This document shows positions 8,310-17,569 of a DNA stretch of 63,135 bases, one piece after another. The notes below the pieces were generated by a model, which saw nothing but the letters and a program-made list of their open reading frames with translations, was not told the origin of the DNA and made no database searches. This DNA comes from a virus. Where the stretch lies: the IMG/VR virus record IMGVR_UViG_3300033571_005680, positions 1-63,135 of that record; one strand, 5' to 3'. Every line of letters starts with the position of its first letter. Position 1 is the first letter of the stretch. The position numbers and the translations under genes are program-made.

Positions 8310-10742
8310 TTACATCATCTGATCTTCATCTTCTTCCTCTTCCATCACTTCCTCTTCTTCCATAACTGGCTCCTCTTGAGGAATCATGTTCTGAACCATT
8401 GGCTCGACCATAGGCTCCTCAACTTGCTCTTCCATGATTGGCGGAGTGTAAATCTCAGAAACCTCTATATCCTCATCAGGCTGCCCCATTCTTAACTTGG
8501 TAACAGACTTCTTACCCTTGTTCTCTTCCTTCTTGGTTTCGATCTTACCACCCTGACGGATCTGCTCAAGCTGTAACTCATAAGAGTATTTCAACTTCAT
8601 AAGCTCCATATCAAGCAGCTTCTCCTTCTCGATGAGAACAGACTTAACCTCTGCCTCAACCTGAAGCGTCTGCTGCTTAGCCTGCTCGGCAACCATCGCA
8701 GACTCCTGCTGAACTTGTGCATTCATCTGCTGCTGTCTCATAGCCTGCTCCTCAGCTTCCTTGCGGCGCTTCTTAATCTTGTACGCCAACAGCTGCTGTG
8801 CAACCTTTACATTATCAGTATTCTGAATAATGATGGCGTCCTCAATATCTAGCAGTCCACCAGCCTGACCTGCTGCAACCTGCTGCATGAGCATGGCTCT
8901 CTGTTCGTCAGTTGGTTTATCTTCTAAGAATATACCAAACTCATAAAGAGCTACATTCGGAGAAAGCTTAAAGAATTTCATTGTAGTTCCGCCAAGAGAA
9001 CGAATATATCCCTGAACAGTTCCACCCTCTGCAACATCCTGAATTCTCAAGATGATATCGTTAGATAAGGACTCAAGAAGCTTCTTCTCGCCAGACACTA
9101 TATTGTACAGAGAGTTGTTAGTTCCCTCGTATGCTAACTTGGCAACAGTTGTAAGCGCTCTAGGATCAGGAGTAGAACCGTCTGTGAATTCATTCATTCC
9201 AGTAATATCACGAAGCATCTGAATGTGATTCTGGATTAACTGCCAGTAGTTCATAGCGTCACGACCAAGGCCGTTCTCCAATTCTTCAATTGGCTTATAG
9301 TTGGTCATACGTCCCTGCTGGTCTGCCTTGCGATACACAAGAACACCACGCTGGTTGTACAGGTCAAGAACCTGCAAAGGCTTAAGTTTAGATCCGCCTT
9401 TACCCAACGGAATATCCTCCAATGCACCCATCTCAATCATGATACCCTTCGGCCTAGACTGGTTGATAACATTCTGAAGACGATACCATGCAAGCTGAAT
9501 AGCATCCGCGATCGGGATGATCTGCTCCATCATTCCGTATGCTTTCATGTCCCAGAACTCTGGTGAGAAAATATGGAATGACATCTTCGTATCCATCAGA
9601 CTTGACTTAGCTCTCTTCATGTTTGTGCAGAGACCGTAGTCGAATATGTAGTTAGTGTCAATAATCCAACGACACTTATAAACAACCTTGTAGGCTACGC
9701 GCTCGAACTTTTCTTTGCGCCTGTTTCTATCTTCATACTTGGCACGAGCATATATCTTATTACCACGCCTGTCAATGCGCTGCTCATATACCATCTCGTT
9801 GACTGAGAAGAACTCAAGGTCGAGAATGCGTAAGTTAAACTTGTCATAACCTCTGTTGTAAATTGATAGTGAAGAAGGCCACTCACGAGGGTTACCAAAC
9901 TTACCAAGAACATTCTTTGCAATATCCTGATACTCCTCCTCGGTAAACTGATCACCAGCCATTTGCTTCAAATCAGCAATGGTCATCTCGATTACCTCTC
10001 CAATATATGAAGCATCTGTGAAGTCGTTGTTCTTACACTGGTTAATAATAATGTTTCTGGGGTTTACAGTACGAACCTTTATGGCGCCATTAGAATCTAT
10101 ATATTCTTTGTAACCAGCAACACCGTAGTCAAAAAGATCAGCACGAATCTTATCACGCATCTTGTCGATAGAGTTCTGCTCAAGCACAAGCTTGATAGCC
10201 TGCTCAGCTTCTACAGCCATCTGGTGCTTAAAGGTGTAGTTCATCTGGATCTCCAGCTCCTCCATATCCTTAGCCTCTTCTGGACTAAGTTGTAATGCCG
10301 GAAGCTCAAGTAATGATGGATCCATCTTCTCGGCCTGCTCACGCATCAACAGCTTTGCCTTTGCTCTTGCGAAGTAATCCTGAGTCTCCTCAGCTGCAAT
10401 AGAATCAACTGGTGTGGCTGTGATGTTGTAGTCAACCTTAGAAAGTTTGCCAAGGGCGATCCTTCTAAACTTTGGTACGATAGGTACGATACTCCAGTCA
10501 ATGTTGAGCCACGTTTCTGTTGACTCCTGTTCAATACCCATGAGGGGCTTGTACTTATTTATCGACTGGTTACCGTGGGCATACTGCTTGTATACCTCAT
10601 ACTTGTAGCGAGCATTATAAAATATCTCGCCGGGGTTTTCATTGTTCCAGCTGCCCCAAGCTGCTTTTGCAAATTGCATGATCCAATCTTTTCCCTTTTG
10701 TCTTGGGTCGATCAGATGCGACGGAAATTGATTTGTGTTCAT
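8310..10742 (-). CDS. Portal protein, 810 aa
   Basis: It starts MNTNQFPSHLIDPRQKGKDW. The size, the position directly after the large terminase, and stretches such as FHIFSPEFWDMKAYGMMEQ and GMNEFTDGSTPDPRALTTVAK match the large portal proteins of crAss-like podoviruses. The last 120 residues are a long Gln/Lys/Glu-rich helix followed by a Glu/Met-rich acidic tail. The portal forms the dodecameric DNA channel at one capsid vertex and docks the terminase. The start lies 10 bases after the terminase stop, so the two are probably co-transcribed. Confidence 0.93.
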   Translation of the reverse strand: MNTNQFPSHLIDPRQKGKDWIMQFAKAAWGSWNNENPGEIFYNARYKYEVYKQYAHGNQSINKYKPLMGIEQESTETWLNIDWSIVPIVPKFRRIALGKLSKVDYNITATPVDSIAAEETQDYFARAKAKLLMREQAEKMDPSLLELPALQLSPEEAKDMEELEIQMNYTFKHQMAVEAEQAIKLVLEQNSIDKMRDKIRADLFDYGVAGYKEYIDSNGAIKVRTVNPRNIIINQCKNNDFTDASYIGEVIEMTIADLKQMAGDQFTEEEYQDIAKNVLGKFGNPREWPSSLSIYNRGYDKFNLRILDLEFFSVNEMVYEQRIDRRGNKIYARAKYEDRNRRKEKFERVAYKVVYKCRWIIDTNYIFDYGLCTNMKRAKSSLMDTKMSFHIFSPEFWDMKAYGMMEQIIPIADAIQLAWYRLQNVINQSRPKGIMIEMGALEDIPLGKGGSKLKPLQVLDLYNQRGVLVYRKADQQGRMTNYKPIEELENGLGRDAMNYWQLIQNHIQMLRDITGMNEFTDGSTPDPRALTTVAKLAYEGTNNSLYNIVSGEKKLLESLSNDIILRIQDVAEGGTVQGYIRSLGGTTMKFFKLSPNVALYEFGIFLEDKPTDEQRAMLMQQVAAGQAGGLLDIEDAIIIQNTDNVKVAQQLLAYKIKKRRKEAEEQAMRQQQMNAQVQQESAMVAEQAKQQTLQVEAEVKSVLIEKEKLLDMELMKLKYSYELQLEQIRQGGKIETKKEENKGKKSVTKLRMGQPDEDIEVSEIYTPPIMEEQVEEPMVEPMVQNMIPQEEPVMEEEEVMEEEEDEDQMM

Positions 10743-10751
10743 CTCGAACTT

Positions 10752-12752
10752 TTAAATTTTTCTAGGTCTAAAATAATCTGTCACCTCTCTCACTTCGGTT
10801 CGTTCTTTCTTTGTTGCCACCGCCTTTGATGCCATCAAACAATAGCTTGCCGCCATCGCGATGTCAAACTTGGTAGTATTGTTTAGGTCAAACTCCAGCC
10901 AATCTTTAATTAGATCTTTGAAGTAGACTCTGTCTATGTAATTATTCACGTACTCCTCAGTCAGCTCAGCCCCATACTGGTGGCTTCTTGTTGTGGCAGC
11001 TATCCCGGGCATAGCCCTGTCAGGTAACCACATCAGGAAGTTCCCGTATCCCCTCTCCTCGAAGTATCCTTGCAGACCGATCTTGTTGTTTTCGTACAGG
11101 ATCTGACATCCGTAGTACACAGCCATCTTGATCATGTCCTCGTAGAATATGCTCACTATGTCTGGCCGGTATACATACTTACACACAAAGGCGTTGTCGT
11201 ATATATCCCCCGAACTCACAGGGTTGTGCTTCTGAAGAACTATACCAGCGCCGTTAGACCTTCTGTTGTCCTGAGTTACAGAGTGATCAATCGGGTCAAC
11301 ACCAGCACAGAATGCCATCGTGTTGTTAGGATAGAAGTGCTCACCACGTCGATAAATCTTATTAGAATGAGACTCATCTTTGAATAGCTTTGCAACTTCC
11401 CACCTGCCATCTTTACTAGGCTCCCATATAACTCTTGTGTCCCTCTCACCATTCTCCCAAACAAAGTTTCCTCTGGTGGTTACGTTATCCTTCCAGCTCA
11501 ACCTATCAAGCCTTTCGTTAAGCTTCATGGAATCATAGAGACACTTGTCGCCATCAATTCTAAAAGCCTCTTCAATAGTGAAAGGATTCTTTCTTATGAT
11601 AGAACTAAGCTGACGTGGGTCATGAGCAAAACCTTTTCTCATGTTGAGGTAGTAGCTCATACCCCTCTCGCTGTCTTCGTTTCCATACTCATCGAAGAAC
11701 GTAGACTCGTGTGCGCCAAAGAACAACCTGTACAAACCAGACGTTGTCCTACCGTTAGGGTCACGCTTATTCTGATCAGAGTTAACCCATATGTCTTTCG
11801 GCCCTTGACCTGTAACATCTAGGTCTTCGATGGTGGAAGTAACAAATGCTTTACCAACCCATCTTCCATCCTGATCCATACAGTATCGAACTACGTTCCA
11901 TGTGTCCCACACATTTGATCTTTGTGGCTTACCAAATTCATCAAGCGTGTAAGCGTAAAGAGCATTACCATCGTAGTGGAAAGACTCAGACGAACCGAAG
12001 TTGATTGTACTTCTAAGCTCATCTCCCTTCAACATCTCTTCAGCATTCTTACCCTTTACTGTAGGCTTAAAGAATCTTATCTCTTTTTTAGGGCGCAAAC
12101 CTTGAGACGTGTCGTATACCGGCTTGAAAAAATGAGGCAGGTTTACGAAGTAGTTAACAACCTTATTGAAAAGAACTTTTGCGTCTTCGTCAGTCTTACT
12201 CTGCATACCGCCTATCTTATCTAGACCAAGGCTAACCCTGTCTAACAACCAAGCAGCTGAGATGTAAGACTTACCACCGCGTCGTCTGGAGACATATACA
12301 AGTCCACCAGCTCGGGGGTCTTCCTCTACTGAACGCAAGCAGTAGAATATCTTTCTGTCAGTATTCCTGTAATCCATATAGCCTACGTTGGTAACACACC
12401 AATTCAGGTAGTACCAATGGGCGCCAGTTATGTAAACAGGAACACCGTTATTCATAAACCAGTATCCACACAACCTATACTGCCACAGTTTCTCTCTTAT
12501 CGATTCAAGCTCAGGATCAAAGTGTTCAGGATCATCCTTCTGCTTTGTAAGCTCCTTAGATCTTTTCTTATCATAGTCAATAGGCAGCTCGTATCTCTGG
12601 AACTTTTGTTCCTTCTTCTTGGTAGATGATGTGAATACGCCAACCTCAACCAGCTCGCCAGTGATACGGTCAACACCGTAACCAACCGGCGGAACCCAGC
12701 ATTCGATTCCGTTTATAACCTCAAGCGTTCCTCCATCTACCTTCTTATACAT
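10752..12752 (-). CDS. terL: Terminase large subunit, 666 aa
   Basis: This is the ATPase-nuclease motor that packages DNA into the procapsid. A Walker A variant SRRRGGKS is at about 155-162. The Walker B segment YAYTLDEF with catalytic Glu is at about 266-273. The RNase H-like nuclease begins near residue 481 with CAGVDPIDHS, where the first acidic residue is the Asp. Length and motif order are those of crAss-like terminases. The ATG overlaps the upstream stop by one base. No intein or intron is visible. Confidence 0.95.
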   Translation of the reverse strand: MYKKVDGGTLEVINGIECWVPPVGYGVDRITGELVEVGVFTSSTKKKEQKFQRYELPIDYDKKRSKELTKQKDDPEHFDPELESIREKLWQYRLCGYWFMNNGVPVYITGAHWYYLNWCVTNVGYMDYRNTDRKIFYCLRSVEEDPRAGGLVYVSRRRGGKSYISAAWLLDRVSLGLDKIGGMQSKTDEDAKVLFNKVVNYFVNLPHFFKPVYDTSQGLRPKKEIRFFKPTVKGKNAEEMLKGDELRSTINFGSSESFHYDGNALYAYTLDEFGKPQRSNVWDTWNVVRYCMDQDGRWVGKAFVTSTIEDLDVTGQGPKDIWVNSDQNKRDPNGRTTSGLYRLFFGAHESTFFDEYGNEDSERGMSYYLNMRKGFAHDPRQLSSIIRKNPFTIEEAFRIDGDKCLYDSMKLNERLDRLSWKDNVTTRGNFVWENGERDTRVIWEPSKDGRWEVAKLFKDESHSNKIYRRGEHFYPNNTMAFCAGVDPIDHSVTQDNRRSNGAGIVLQKHNPVSSGDIYDNAFVCKYVYRPDIVSIFYEDMIKMAVYYGCQILYENNKIGLQGYFEERGYGNFLMWLPDRAMPGIAATTRSHQYGAELTEEYVNNYIDRVYFKDLIKDWLEFDLNNTTKFDIAMAASYCLMASKAVATKKERTEVREVTDYFRPRKI

Positions 12753-13363
12753 TACCTCACAGCTTTTGACTCAGGGCTCAACCTCTTCTTAATCATGATC
12801 GCCATCTCAAGATCTTGGTCTCCTCCCGTTAGTTCAGAATAATATCTATCTAGTCTTTTGTGTATATCATCCATCGCCTCAAGAAGTTTAGTCTTGATAG
12901 TGATGGCACTAAGCGCATCCTTATCTGCCTCTCCACCTACCTCTGCCATGATCCTCCTCTGGTACTCGTAGAAGCTCTGCTCGTTTGTTACTATCATCGT
13001 CCACAGCCTACTATTCTGGTAGGTCATGTAGGTTGAGATAGACTCGAGGAGTTCCTCAAATGGAACCACCTTTTGGCCTTCCTCTGTTGTTACAGTCTCT
13101 GTTAGCGTTTTAAGATTCTCTATTTTAGAGATGTCTTTATCTGCGTCATAGCCTGCAATAACAGCGGCAAACTCTTTTCTCTTGTTTACATCTGGGTAGT
13201 ACTTCCTGAGTGGACTGTTCTGATCATACATAAGCAGAACGTACCTAATCATCTTGTCATCCCTATCGCCAATAATCTGACTTAGCTTTGGGTACTCAGT
13301 AAGCAGCTTCCTCTTTATCAGAGGATTGAATTCCATCTGTAAGTAGTCTTTCTCTGGTATCAT
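12752..13363 (-). CDS. Candidate terminase small subunit / terminase-linked protein, 203 aa
   Basis: I chose the ATG at 13363 (MIPEKDYLQMEFNPLIKRKL) because it overlaps the upstream stop as ATGA; an upstream TTG at 13414 would overlap that gene by 55 bases. The protein is largely helical, with LLTEYPKLSQIIG and a C-terminal lysine-rich segment MAIMIKKRLSPESK. It has no catalytic motif. Its place immediately before terL and its size make a DNA-recognition subunit likely, but that is inference from order only. Confidence 0.6.
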   Translation of the reverse strand: MIPEKDYLQMEFNPLIKRKLLTEYPKLSQIIGDRDDKMIRYVLLMYDQNSPLRKYYPDVNKRKEFAAVIAGYDADKDISKIENLKTLTETVTTEEGQKVVPFEELLESISTYMTYQNSRLWTMIVTNEQSFYEYQRRIMAEVGGEADKDALSAITIKTKLLEAMDDIHKRLDRYYSELTGGDQDLEMAIMIKKRLSPESKAVR

Positions 13364-13983
13364 GCCCAACTCTTTTTCCACCAGTGTATCCCATACGTCT
13401 GGTCTGTTATACAATCTTCGCTATATCCCTCATTCCAGTTGAACGGATAGAATGCCCTCTTCGGCATTAGCCACAGCCCGTCAACATTTATGGTGTTGTT
13501 CATATCTTCCACGGTAAGGTCTCTACCTAAAAGTCCTTTTACATAGTCAGTGTGAGACCAAACTCCACAACCAACCTCTGTAGGAACAATGTATCCCTTC
13601 CTACCTTCTATTACATCAAAGAATCCATTCAACATGTTCTTGTGATGCTCGCTACCTTTGTGACCTCCTGTTACTGCTGCGTTCACGAATACAGGCTCTC
13701 CTTCCATACATATGAAAGCCTCATAATCATAGAACACATCTATTGGTTTGATCAGCTCAACATCACAGTCTAGATATATTCCCCCGAACTCTATCACTGC
13801 CCATATCCTCAAGAAGTCAGAAAGTATTGACCACTTCTTATTATCTCTGTAACCAATTAGAGAAGGATACTGATCATACGGAAGCATAGTAGAGTCCCAC
13901 TTTTTAATTGGGGCACAGCCATACTTCTCCCAGCTTTCCAGATAAGAGTAACCAAGATCACCTTCCTTGAAATAGTGTATCAT
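13360..13983 (-). CDS. Glycosyltransferase, GT32-like (DXD), 207 aa
   Basis: The motif SDFLRIWAVIEFGGIYLDCD is the hallmark of sugar-binding-region glycosyltransferases of the OCH1/TcdA type, with the DCD metal-binding triad near residue 73. It starts MIHYFKEGDLGYSYLESWEK. It would transfer a sugar from a nucleotide-sugar donor; the acceptor cannot be read from sequence. It is the third of three glycosyltransferases in a row and its stop overlaps the next start as ATGA. Confidence 0.85.
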   Translation of the reverse strand: MIHYFKEGDLGYSYLESWEKYGCAPIKKWDSTMLPYDQYPSLIGYRDNKKWSILSDFLRIWAVIEFGGIYLDCDVELIKPIDVFYDYEAFICMEGEPVFVNAAVTGGHKGSEHHKNMLNGFFDVIEGRKGYIVPTEVGCGVWSHTDYVKGLLGRDLTVEDMNNTINVDGLWLMPKRAFYPFNWNEGYSEDCITDQTYGIHWWKKSWA

Positions 13984-14513
13984 GGCTTAACTTTATAAAT
14001 AACCTTGTCAATGAACTCTACCTCTTTAGTCTCGGATAGGGCCTTATAAAACTCATAGTCTCCGCCATACTTAAACTTCCAATCAGGCAAACCTCCGGGC
14101 TTATACACTCCGCATGGTGTGCCAATGTTAGTGTACTCTATGGCGTGGTGTCTTGGTATCCGCTGTTCTCCGTGTAACATCTGGAACACATACAGCTTAT
14201 CTTCTGTACAATGTTCCCTGATCGTGAACACAGCATCCTCAACAAATACATCGTCATCATCGCCATTTATCAGATAGTCCCCGGGTAGAACATTCTGCCA
14301 GAAAGTTCTGGATCCGTGCCCCCAGTGGCCCATCGGGCTGGCGTTCTTTATTTCTATGACAGTGGCAGCGGTGTTGTAACTAACGGCATTCCTTGGGCAA
14401 TCCCATATTACCGTTAAGAAATCCTGATCAGTAAGCTGTGGAGCTATACTGTCTATCATTCTCTGAAGCGACAACCTCCCAACCGTTGCTATCACCACGT
14501 TTAACCTCTTCAT
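13980..14513 (-). CDS. Glycosyltransferase, GT-A fold (GT2-like), 177 aa
   Basis: It starts MKRLNVVIATVGRLSLQRMI, the usual beginning of family 2 enzymes. An acidic run NGDDDDVF lies near residue 93, where the metal-binding motif is expected. It is short for the family, which suggests a single catalytic domain. It overlaps the upstream glycosyltransferase by 86 bases and the downstream one as ATGA, so all three are probably translated together. Confidence 0.75.
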   Translation of the reverse strand: MKRLNVVIATVGRLSLQRMIDSIAPQLTDQDFLTVIWDCPRNAVSYNTAATVIEIKNASPMGHWGHGSRTFWQNVLPGDYLINGDDDDVFVEDAVFTIREHCTEDKLYVFQMLHGEQRIPRHHAIEYTNIGTPCGVYKPGGLPDWKFKYGGDYEFYKALSETKEVEFIDKVIYKVKP

Positions 14514-15474
14514 ATATCTCTTTTCTTAGTTTGGCGTAATCTTTAAGATTGTAGTTCTCTTTGCAGAACTTATAGTTATCCTCACCCCTCTTCTTTCTAT
14601 AATCCTCATCAGTAACAAGCTTTGTTACCACATTAATAAATTCTTTCTCTCCTGAGAAATAATCAACATCCATTCCCAGATAGGGATCACATTTAGCGAC
14701 CACAACAGGCATCTTCATAGATCCGTACTCAACCGCCTTAAGGTTACTCTTCAGACTGTTAAACTTTGTTTCCTTACTCGGAAGAATTCCGATTTCGCCA
14801 ACATAATTTAACATGTACGTCTCAGCATCTGACCAAGGAGTAGTCGTGTGTGGTATCAAACCGCCAGCCGTAAGGTTGTCAATCAACCTTGTAAACAGCG
14901 GGCTCTCATGGTATCCAGCTATAACTATCTCTATCGGCAGGTGTGCCAGCTTCTTCATAGCGCCAGCAATCGTTGACGTATTAGAGTAATTCATTACAGT
15001 ACTAGCATACAGCAACCTAACCCTGTCTGCAGGCTTTGACGGCCTGTAAACAAACTGCCCCTCCCCGAAAGGAAGGGCGTTTGGCAGAACATAGCAGTTT
15101 GGATTTAGTTTGGTTGTCTCATGCATCAGCCGTTCATTCGTACAAATGACAGCGTCAGCGTTCGCTATATGGTGCCTGATCTGCAAGGCTATATTTGACC
15201 TAGTCCAGAACTCGTACTTCGGGTGATCCTTTGGTACTTCCCACCAGTCGTCGTTATCTACAATAATCTTAAACCCGTACTTATCTCTCATGGAACTCAG
15301 GAACGCCGGAGCCATCACACTATGCCTGCTGTAATGCAGGATATCACACCACTCCAGATCATCCTCGTTAATGTTTCTAACAACCTTAACCTCGGCGTCT
15401 AATGTCTGGTTCGGTGTGTACACCCTATGATAGCTAGAGGCGTCTAGGTTTTTCACATAAGAAAGTACACGCAT
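14428..15474 (-). CDS. Glycosyltransferase, GT-B fold (GT4-like), 348 aa
   Basis: The ATG at 15474 (MRVLSYVKNLDASSYHRVY) is preferred to a TTG at 15483. The first half has DNDDWWEVPKD and AVICTNERL. The second half has RLLYASTVMNYSNT and the donor-site segment NLKAVEYGSMKMPVV, consistent with a two-domain GT-B enzyme. The last 35 residues overlap the start of the next glycosyltransferase in another frame. It may modify the virion or the host surface; which one is not visible. Confidence 0.75.
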   Translation of the reverse strand: MRVLSYVKNLDASSYHRVYTPNQTLDAEVKVVRNINEDDLEWCDILHYSRHSVMAPAFLSSMRDKYGFKIIVDNDDWWEVPKDHPKYEFWTRSNIALQIRHHIANADAVICTNERLMHETTKLNPNCYVLPNALPFGEGQFVYRPSKPADRVRLLYASTVMNYSNTSTIAGAMKKLAHLPIEIVIAGYHESPLFTRLIDNLTAGGLIPHTTTPWSDAETYMLNYVGEIGILPSKETKFNSLKSNLKAVEYGSMKMPVVVAKCDPYLGMDVDYFSGEKEFINVVTKLVTDEDYRKKRGEDNYKFCKENYNLKDYAKLRKEIYEEVKRGDSNGWEVVASENDRQYSSTAY

Positions 15475-15528
15475 TAATTGCAAAATTATTGGGGGTGGAG
15501 TTCGGGGGCTTAAAAAAGACGGGGTGAA

Positions 15529-15759
15529 TTAAGACTCCATCAGTGTGGCAAAATCGTCTATGTTCATGTCTATATCATGCTCCTCACCAGACTTGGTACG
15601 TATGTGGGTAGTCCCCCTTGTTCCAGCTTCGCCGGTATCCATGGTGTAGGATATCTCGGTCTCGTGGAATGACTCAATCTGGAACGGGTTGATATACAGG
15701 TCACAGAAGTAAACCCTGCCGTTTTCAACAAAGTACGAATCGATCTTAATGTATCTCAT
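15529..15759 (-). CDS. Small conserved phage protein, 76 aa
   Basis: It starts MRYIKIDSYFVENGRVYFCD. It has a beta-rich body with INPFQIESFHETE and ends DIDMNIDDFATLMES. I do not assign a function. The ATG overlaps the stop of the SPFH gene, so expression is coupled to it. Confidence 0.6.
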   Translation of the reverse strand: MRYIKIDSYFVENGRVYFCDLYINPFQIESFHETEISYTMDTGEAGTRGTTHIRTKSGEEHDIDMNIDDFATLMES

Positions 15760-16277
15760 GCTTTAAATATTGTAAATACTCTTGTGGTGGTGAAGTCGGA
15801 TCGGTACACCCTTCTTACTGATATACCCATATCCTCCATAGGTCTCTTAAGGGCAGACTTAACGTCTGTAAGCTTAGACTTACCGCTTATCTCTTCCCAT
15901 GTGTAGTCCGCCAATATATCTGACACCACACCTCTAGATATGTCATGTGCGTTAGATAGGGCGTCATTAACATCAATCAGGAACTTTCTAACGTCCTGAA
16001 TCTGGTACTCAACAGCTACACCGATAACCACAGTCTTCTGGTCTCTTGTTGTGATGTTGATCTCATGGATGTGAAAAGTATCGATAGATGTCATCGTTGT
16101 GTGAGCCTCATCAATTAGCGGCCACTTCCAGTTGATACCCTTGTCTAATGTCTTATGATATTTACCCAATCTAAAAACTACACCGCCCTCATAATCACGA
16201 ACAATTACAAAAGGGAAGACATGGTTGCTGAGCTTCTCAACGATCCAGTCGATTAGTTTAATTACGCTCTCGAACAT
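15756..16277 (-). CDS. SPFH/band-7 (prohibitin-like) domain protein, 173 aa
   Basis: A short amphipathic or membrane-proximal N-terminus (SVIKLIDWIVEKLSNHVF) is followed by VFRLGKYHKTLDKGINWKWP. Then come DQKTVVIGVAVEYQIQDVRK and RGVVSDILADYTWEEI, the classic SPFH pattern. Cellular SPFH proteins form membrane-attached rings or cages and regulate proteases. This one lacks the long C-terminal coiled coil of full-length members. It lies among lysis and nuclease genes in the late operon; its role in infection is unknown. Confidence 0.8.
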   Translation of the reverse strand: MFESVIKLIDWIVEKLSNHVFPFVIVRDYEGGVVFRLGKYHKTLDKGINWKWPLIDEAHTTMTSIDTFHIHEINITTRDQKTVVIGVAVEYQIQDVRKFLIDVNDALSNAHDISRGVVSDILADYTWEEISGKSKLTDVKSALKRPMEDMGISVRRVYRSDFTTTRVFTIFKA

Positions 16278-16651
16278 TTTAGTGCCTCCCAGTTGTTTTT
16301 ATATTTTAAATGATTCTTACCGTTAAACGATATATTGGATTTCTCCTCGTTAGGGAATATATACCAACAGTTCTCAGGTAAAACATATACAGCGAAGTAG
16401 TCAATCTCAGACTTCTTATAAACCGTACTGTTACCCTTTATCAACATCGCCCTGTAAGAACCGTTTCCAACTCTCTTTTTCGTAACACACTTTATCTGAA
16501 CCTTTGTAAAATTCCCGTTATACTCAACCACTCTATCGTAAACCGTACCGGGGTGAATCGGCCTGTTGACCACGAGGCCAACAAGAACTGAGTTCGCATC
16601 AAATAGAAACTCAGCATAGTCTCCGATTCTATTGTTAAGGTTAGTATTCAA
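16262..16651 (-). CDS. PD-(D/E)XK endonuclease-like protein, 129 aa
   Basis: The layout matches the small PD-(D/E)XK family related to intron-associated endonucleases: an N-terminal RIGDYAEFLFDA helix, a core strand ending KVQIKCVTKK with the Gln-Lys pair, and a late IDYFAVYVLPENCWYIFP segment. Binding or cutting of DNA is inferred from the fold. No in-frame ATG precedes the domain, so the start is probably the TTG at 16651. Confidence 0.65.
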   Translation of the reverse strand: MNTNLNNRIGDYAEFLFDANSVLVGLVVNRPIHPGTVYDRVVEYNGNFTKVQIKCVTKKRVGNGSYRAMLIKGNSTVYKKSEIDYFAVYVLPENCWYIFPNEEKSNISFNGKNHLKYKNNWEALKCSRA

Positions 16652-17138
16652 TACAGTGTGCCTTTTCTATTGGAAGGAATGCGTTAACTCTCTTGGCCGT
16701 TCCTCCGTTGCAGGTGGCCTGAGTGACGGTAGCTCTTGAATCGTATTCTAGAATTACCTCGCCATTGTTATCCGTTACCTTCCAGATCAGTATTACGTTT
16801 TCTTTTAATAGGTTTACAATCACAAAGAATGGTACGCTGGTTATAAAGCTCAGACTCTTACCGTGGTGGATCTTCTCCTCGGTGATCAGGTATCCGCCAT
16901 TTCTACTTAAGTAACTTCTTGTAAGCGGAACAGAGCCTGCCATCTCTCTTGACTTAATCTCTGCCACTCCTGTTATCGTCGGAACACCATCTATGTCTCT
17001 AGCTATAATCACATCAGACTTTGAATCTTTGGCGGACATTGATATGATCTTATATCCGAGATCCTCAAGGATCTTCTGAGTATTTAGCTGGTGACCGATG
17101 AACACCTTACCTCTCTCTGTTTCGCAGTCCAATCTCAC
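16641..17138 (-). CDS. Probable PD-(D/E)XK nuclease-like protein, 165 aa
   Basis: The core SDVIIARD, then VAEIKSR, gives the D...ExK arrangement of restriction-like nucleases (about residues 42-64). The remainder is beta-rich, with FFVIVNLLKENVILIWKV. It starts with GTG at 17138, overlapping the previous stop as GTGA. It forms an adjacent pair with the 16262-16651 protein, so a joint role in DNA processing is possible. Catalysis is inferred. Confidence 0.6.
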   Translation of the reverse strand: MRLDCETERGKVFIGHQLNTQKILEDLGYKIISMSAKDSKSDVIIARDIDGVPTITGVAEIKSREMAGSVPLTRSYLSRNGGYLITEEKIHHGKSLSFITSVPFFVIVNLLKENVILIWKVTDNNGEVILEYDSRATVTQATCNGGTAKRVNAFLPIEKAHCIEY

Positions 17139-17569
17139 TTAGAAGCTTGTTCAGTATTTCCTCCGTCTCCTTTATTTCCTTTTCTATTTCTTCCCAGCTT
17201 TTTCTTTGTACTCTGTACGGTATCTGTATCGACAGCTGTATCAGAAACAGATTGATCGTTATTCCCTTCGACCAGATCGTCCACTCGTGCGTCCGTGTCG
17301 TTAGGCAGTTGATTCTTGTGGCTATCATTGCGTTGTTTTTGTAGTTTAAGAATCATATCTAGATAGTGAAGAACACCTTTAATACCTAGACGCTCGTATG
17401 CCTTTCGGATCCTACGTTCGTGGTTGATCTCGTGTACAACTATGTTCGGGTATCTAACCATATCTCCCTCCTCATTATAGTCCTCATAGAAACCAGACAC
17501 AGTCTGTTCGTATACTGGCGGAAGACGTTCAGATATCTCTCTGATGTATTTAGCTGTTTTCTTTTTCAT
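17135..17569 (-). CDS. Conserved hypothetical late protein, 144 aa
   Basis: The first 85 residues are helical (YIREISERLPPVYEQTV, ERRIRKAYERLGIKGVL). The last 60 are low-complexity Asp/Asn/Lys-rich and probably disordered. No catalytic motif is visible. It overlaps both neighbours by a few bases and belongs to the leading block of the late operon. Confidence 0.55.
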   Translation of the reverse strand: MKKKTAKYIREISERLPPVYEQTVSGFYEDYNEEGDMVRYPNIVVHEINHERRIRKAYERLGIKGVLHYLDMILKLQKQRNDSHKNQLPNDTDARVDDLVEGNNDQSVSDTAVDTDTVQSTKKKLGRNRKGNKGDGGNTEQASK

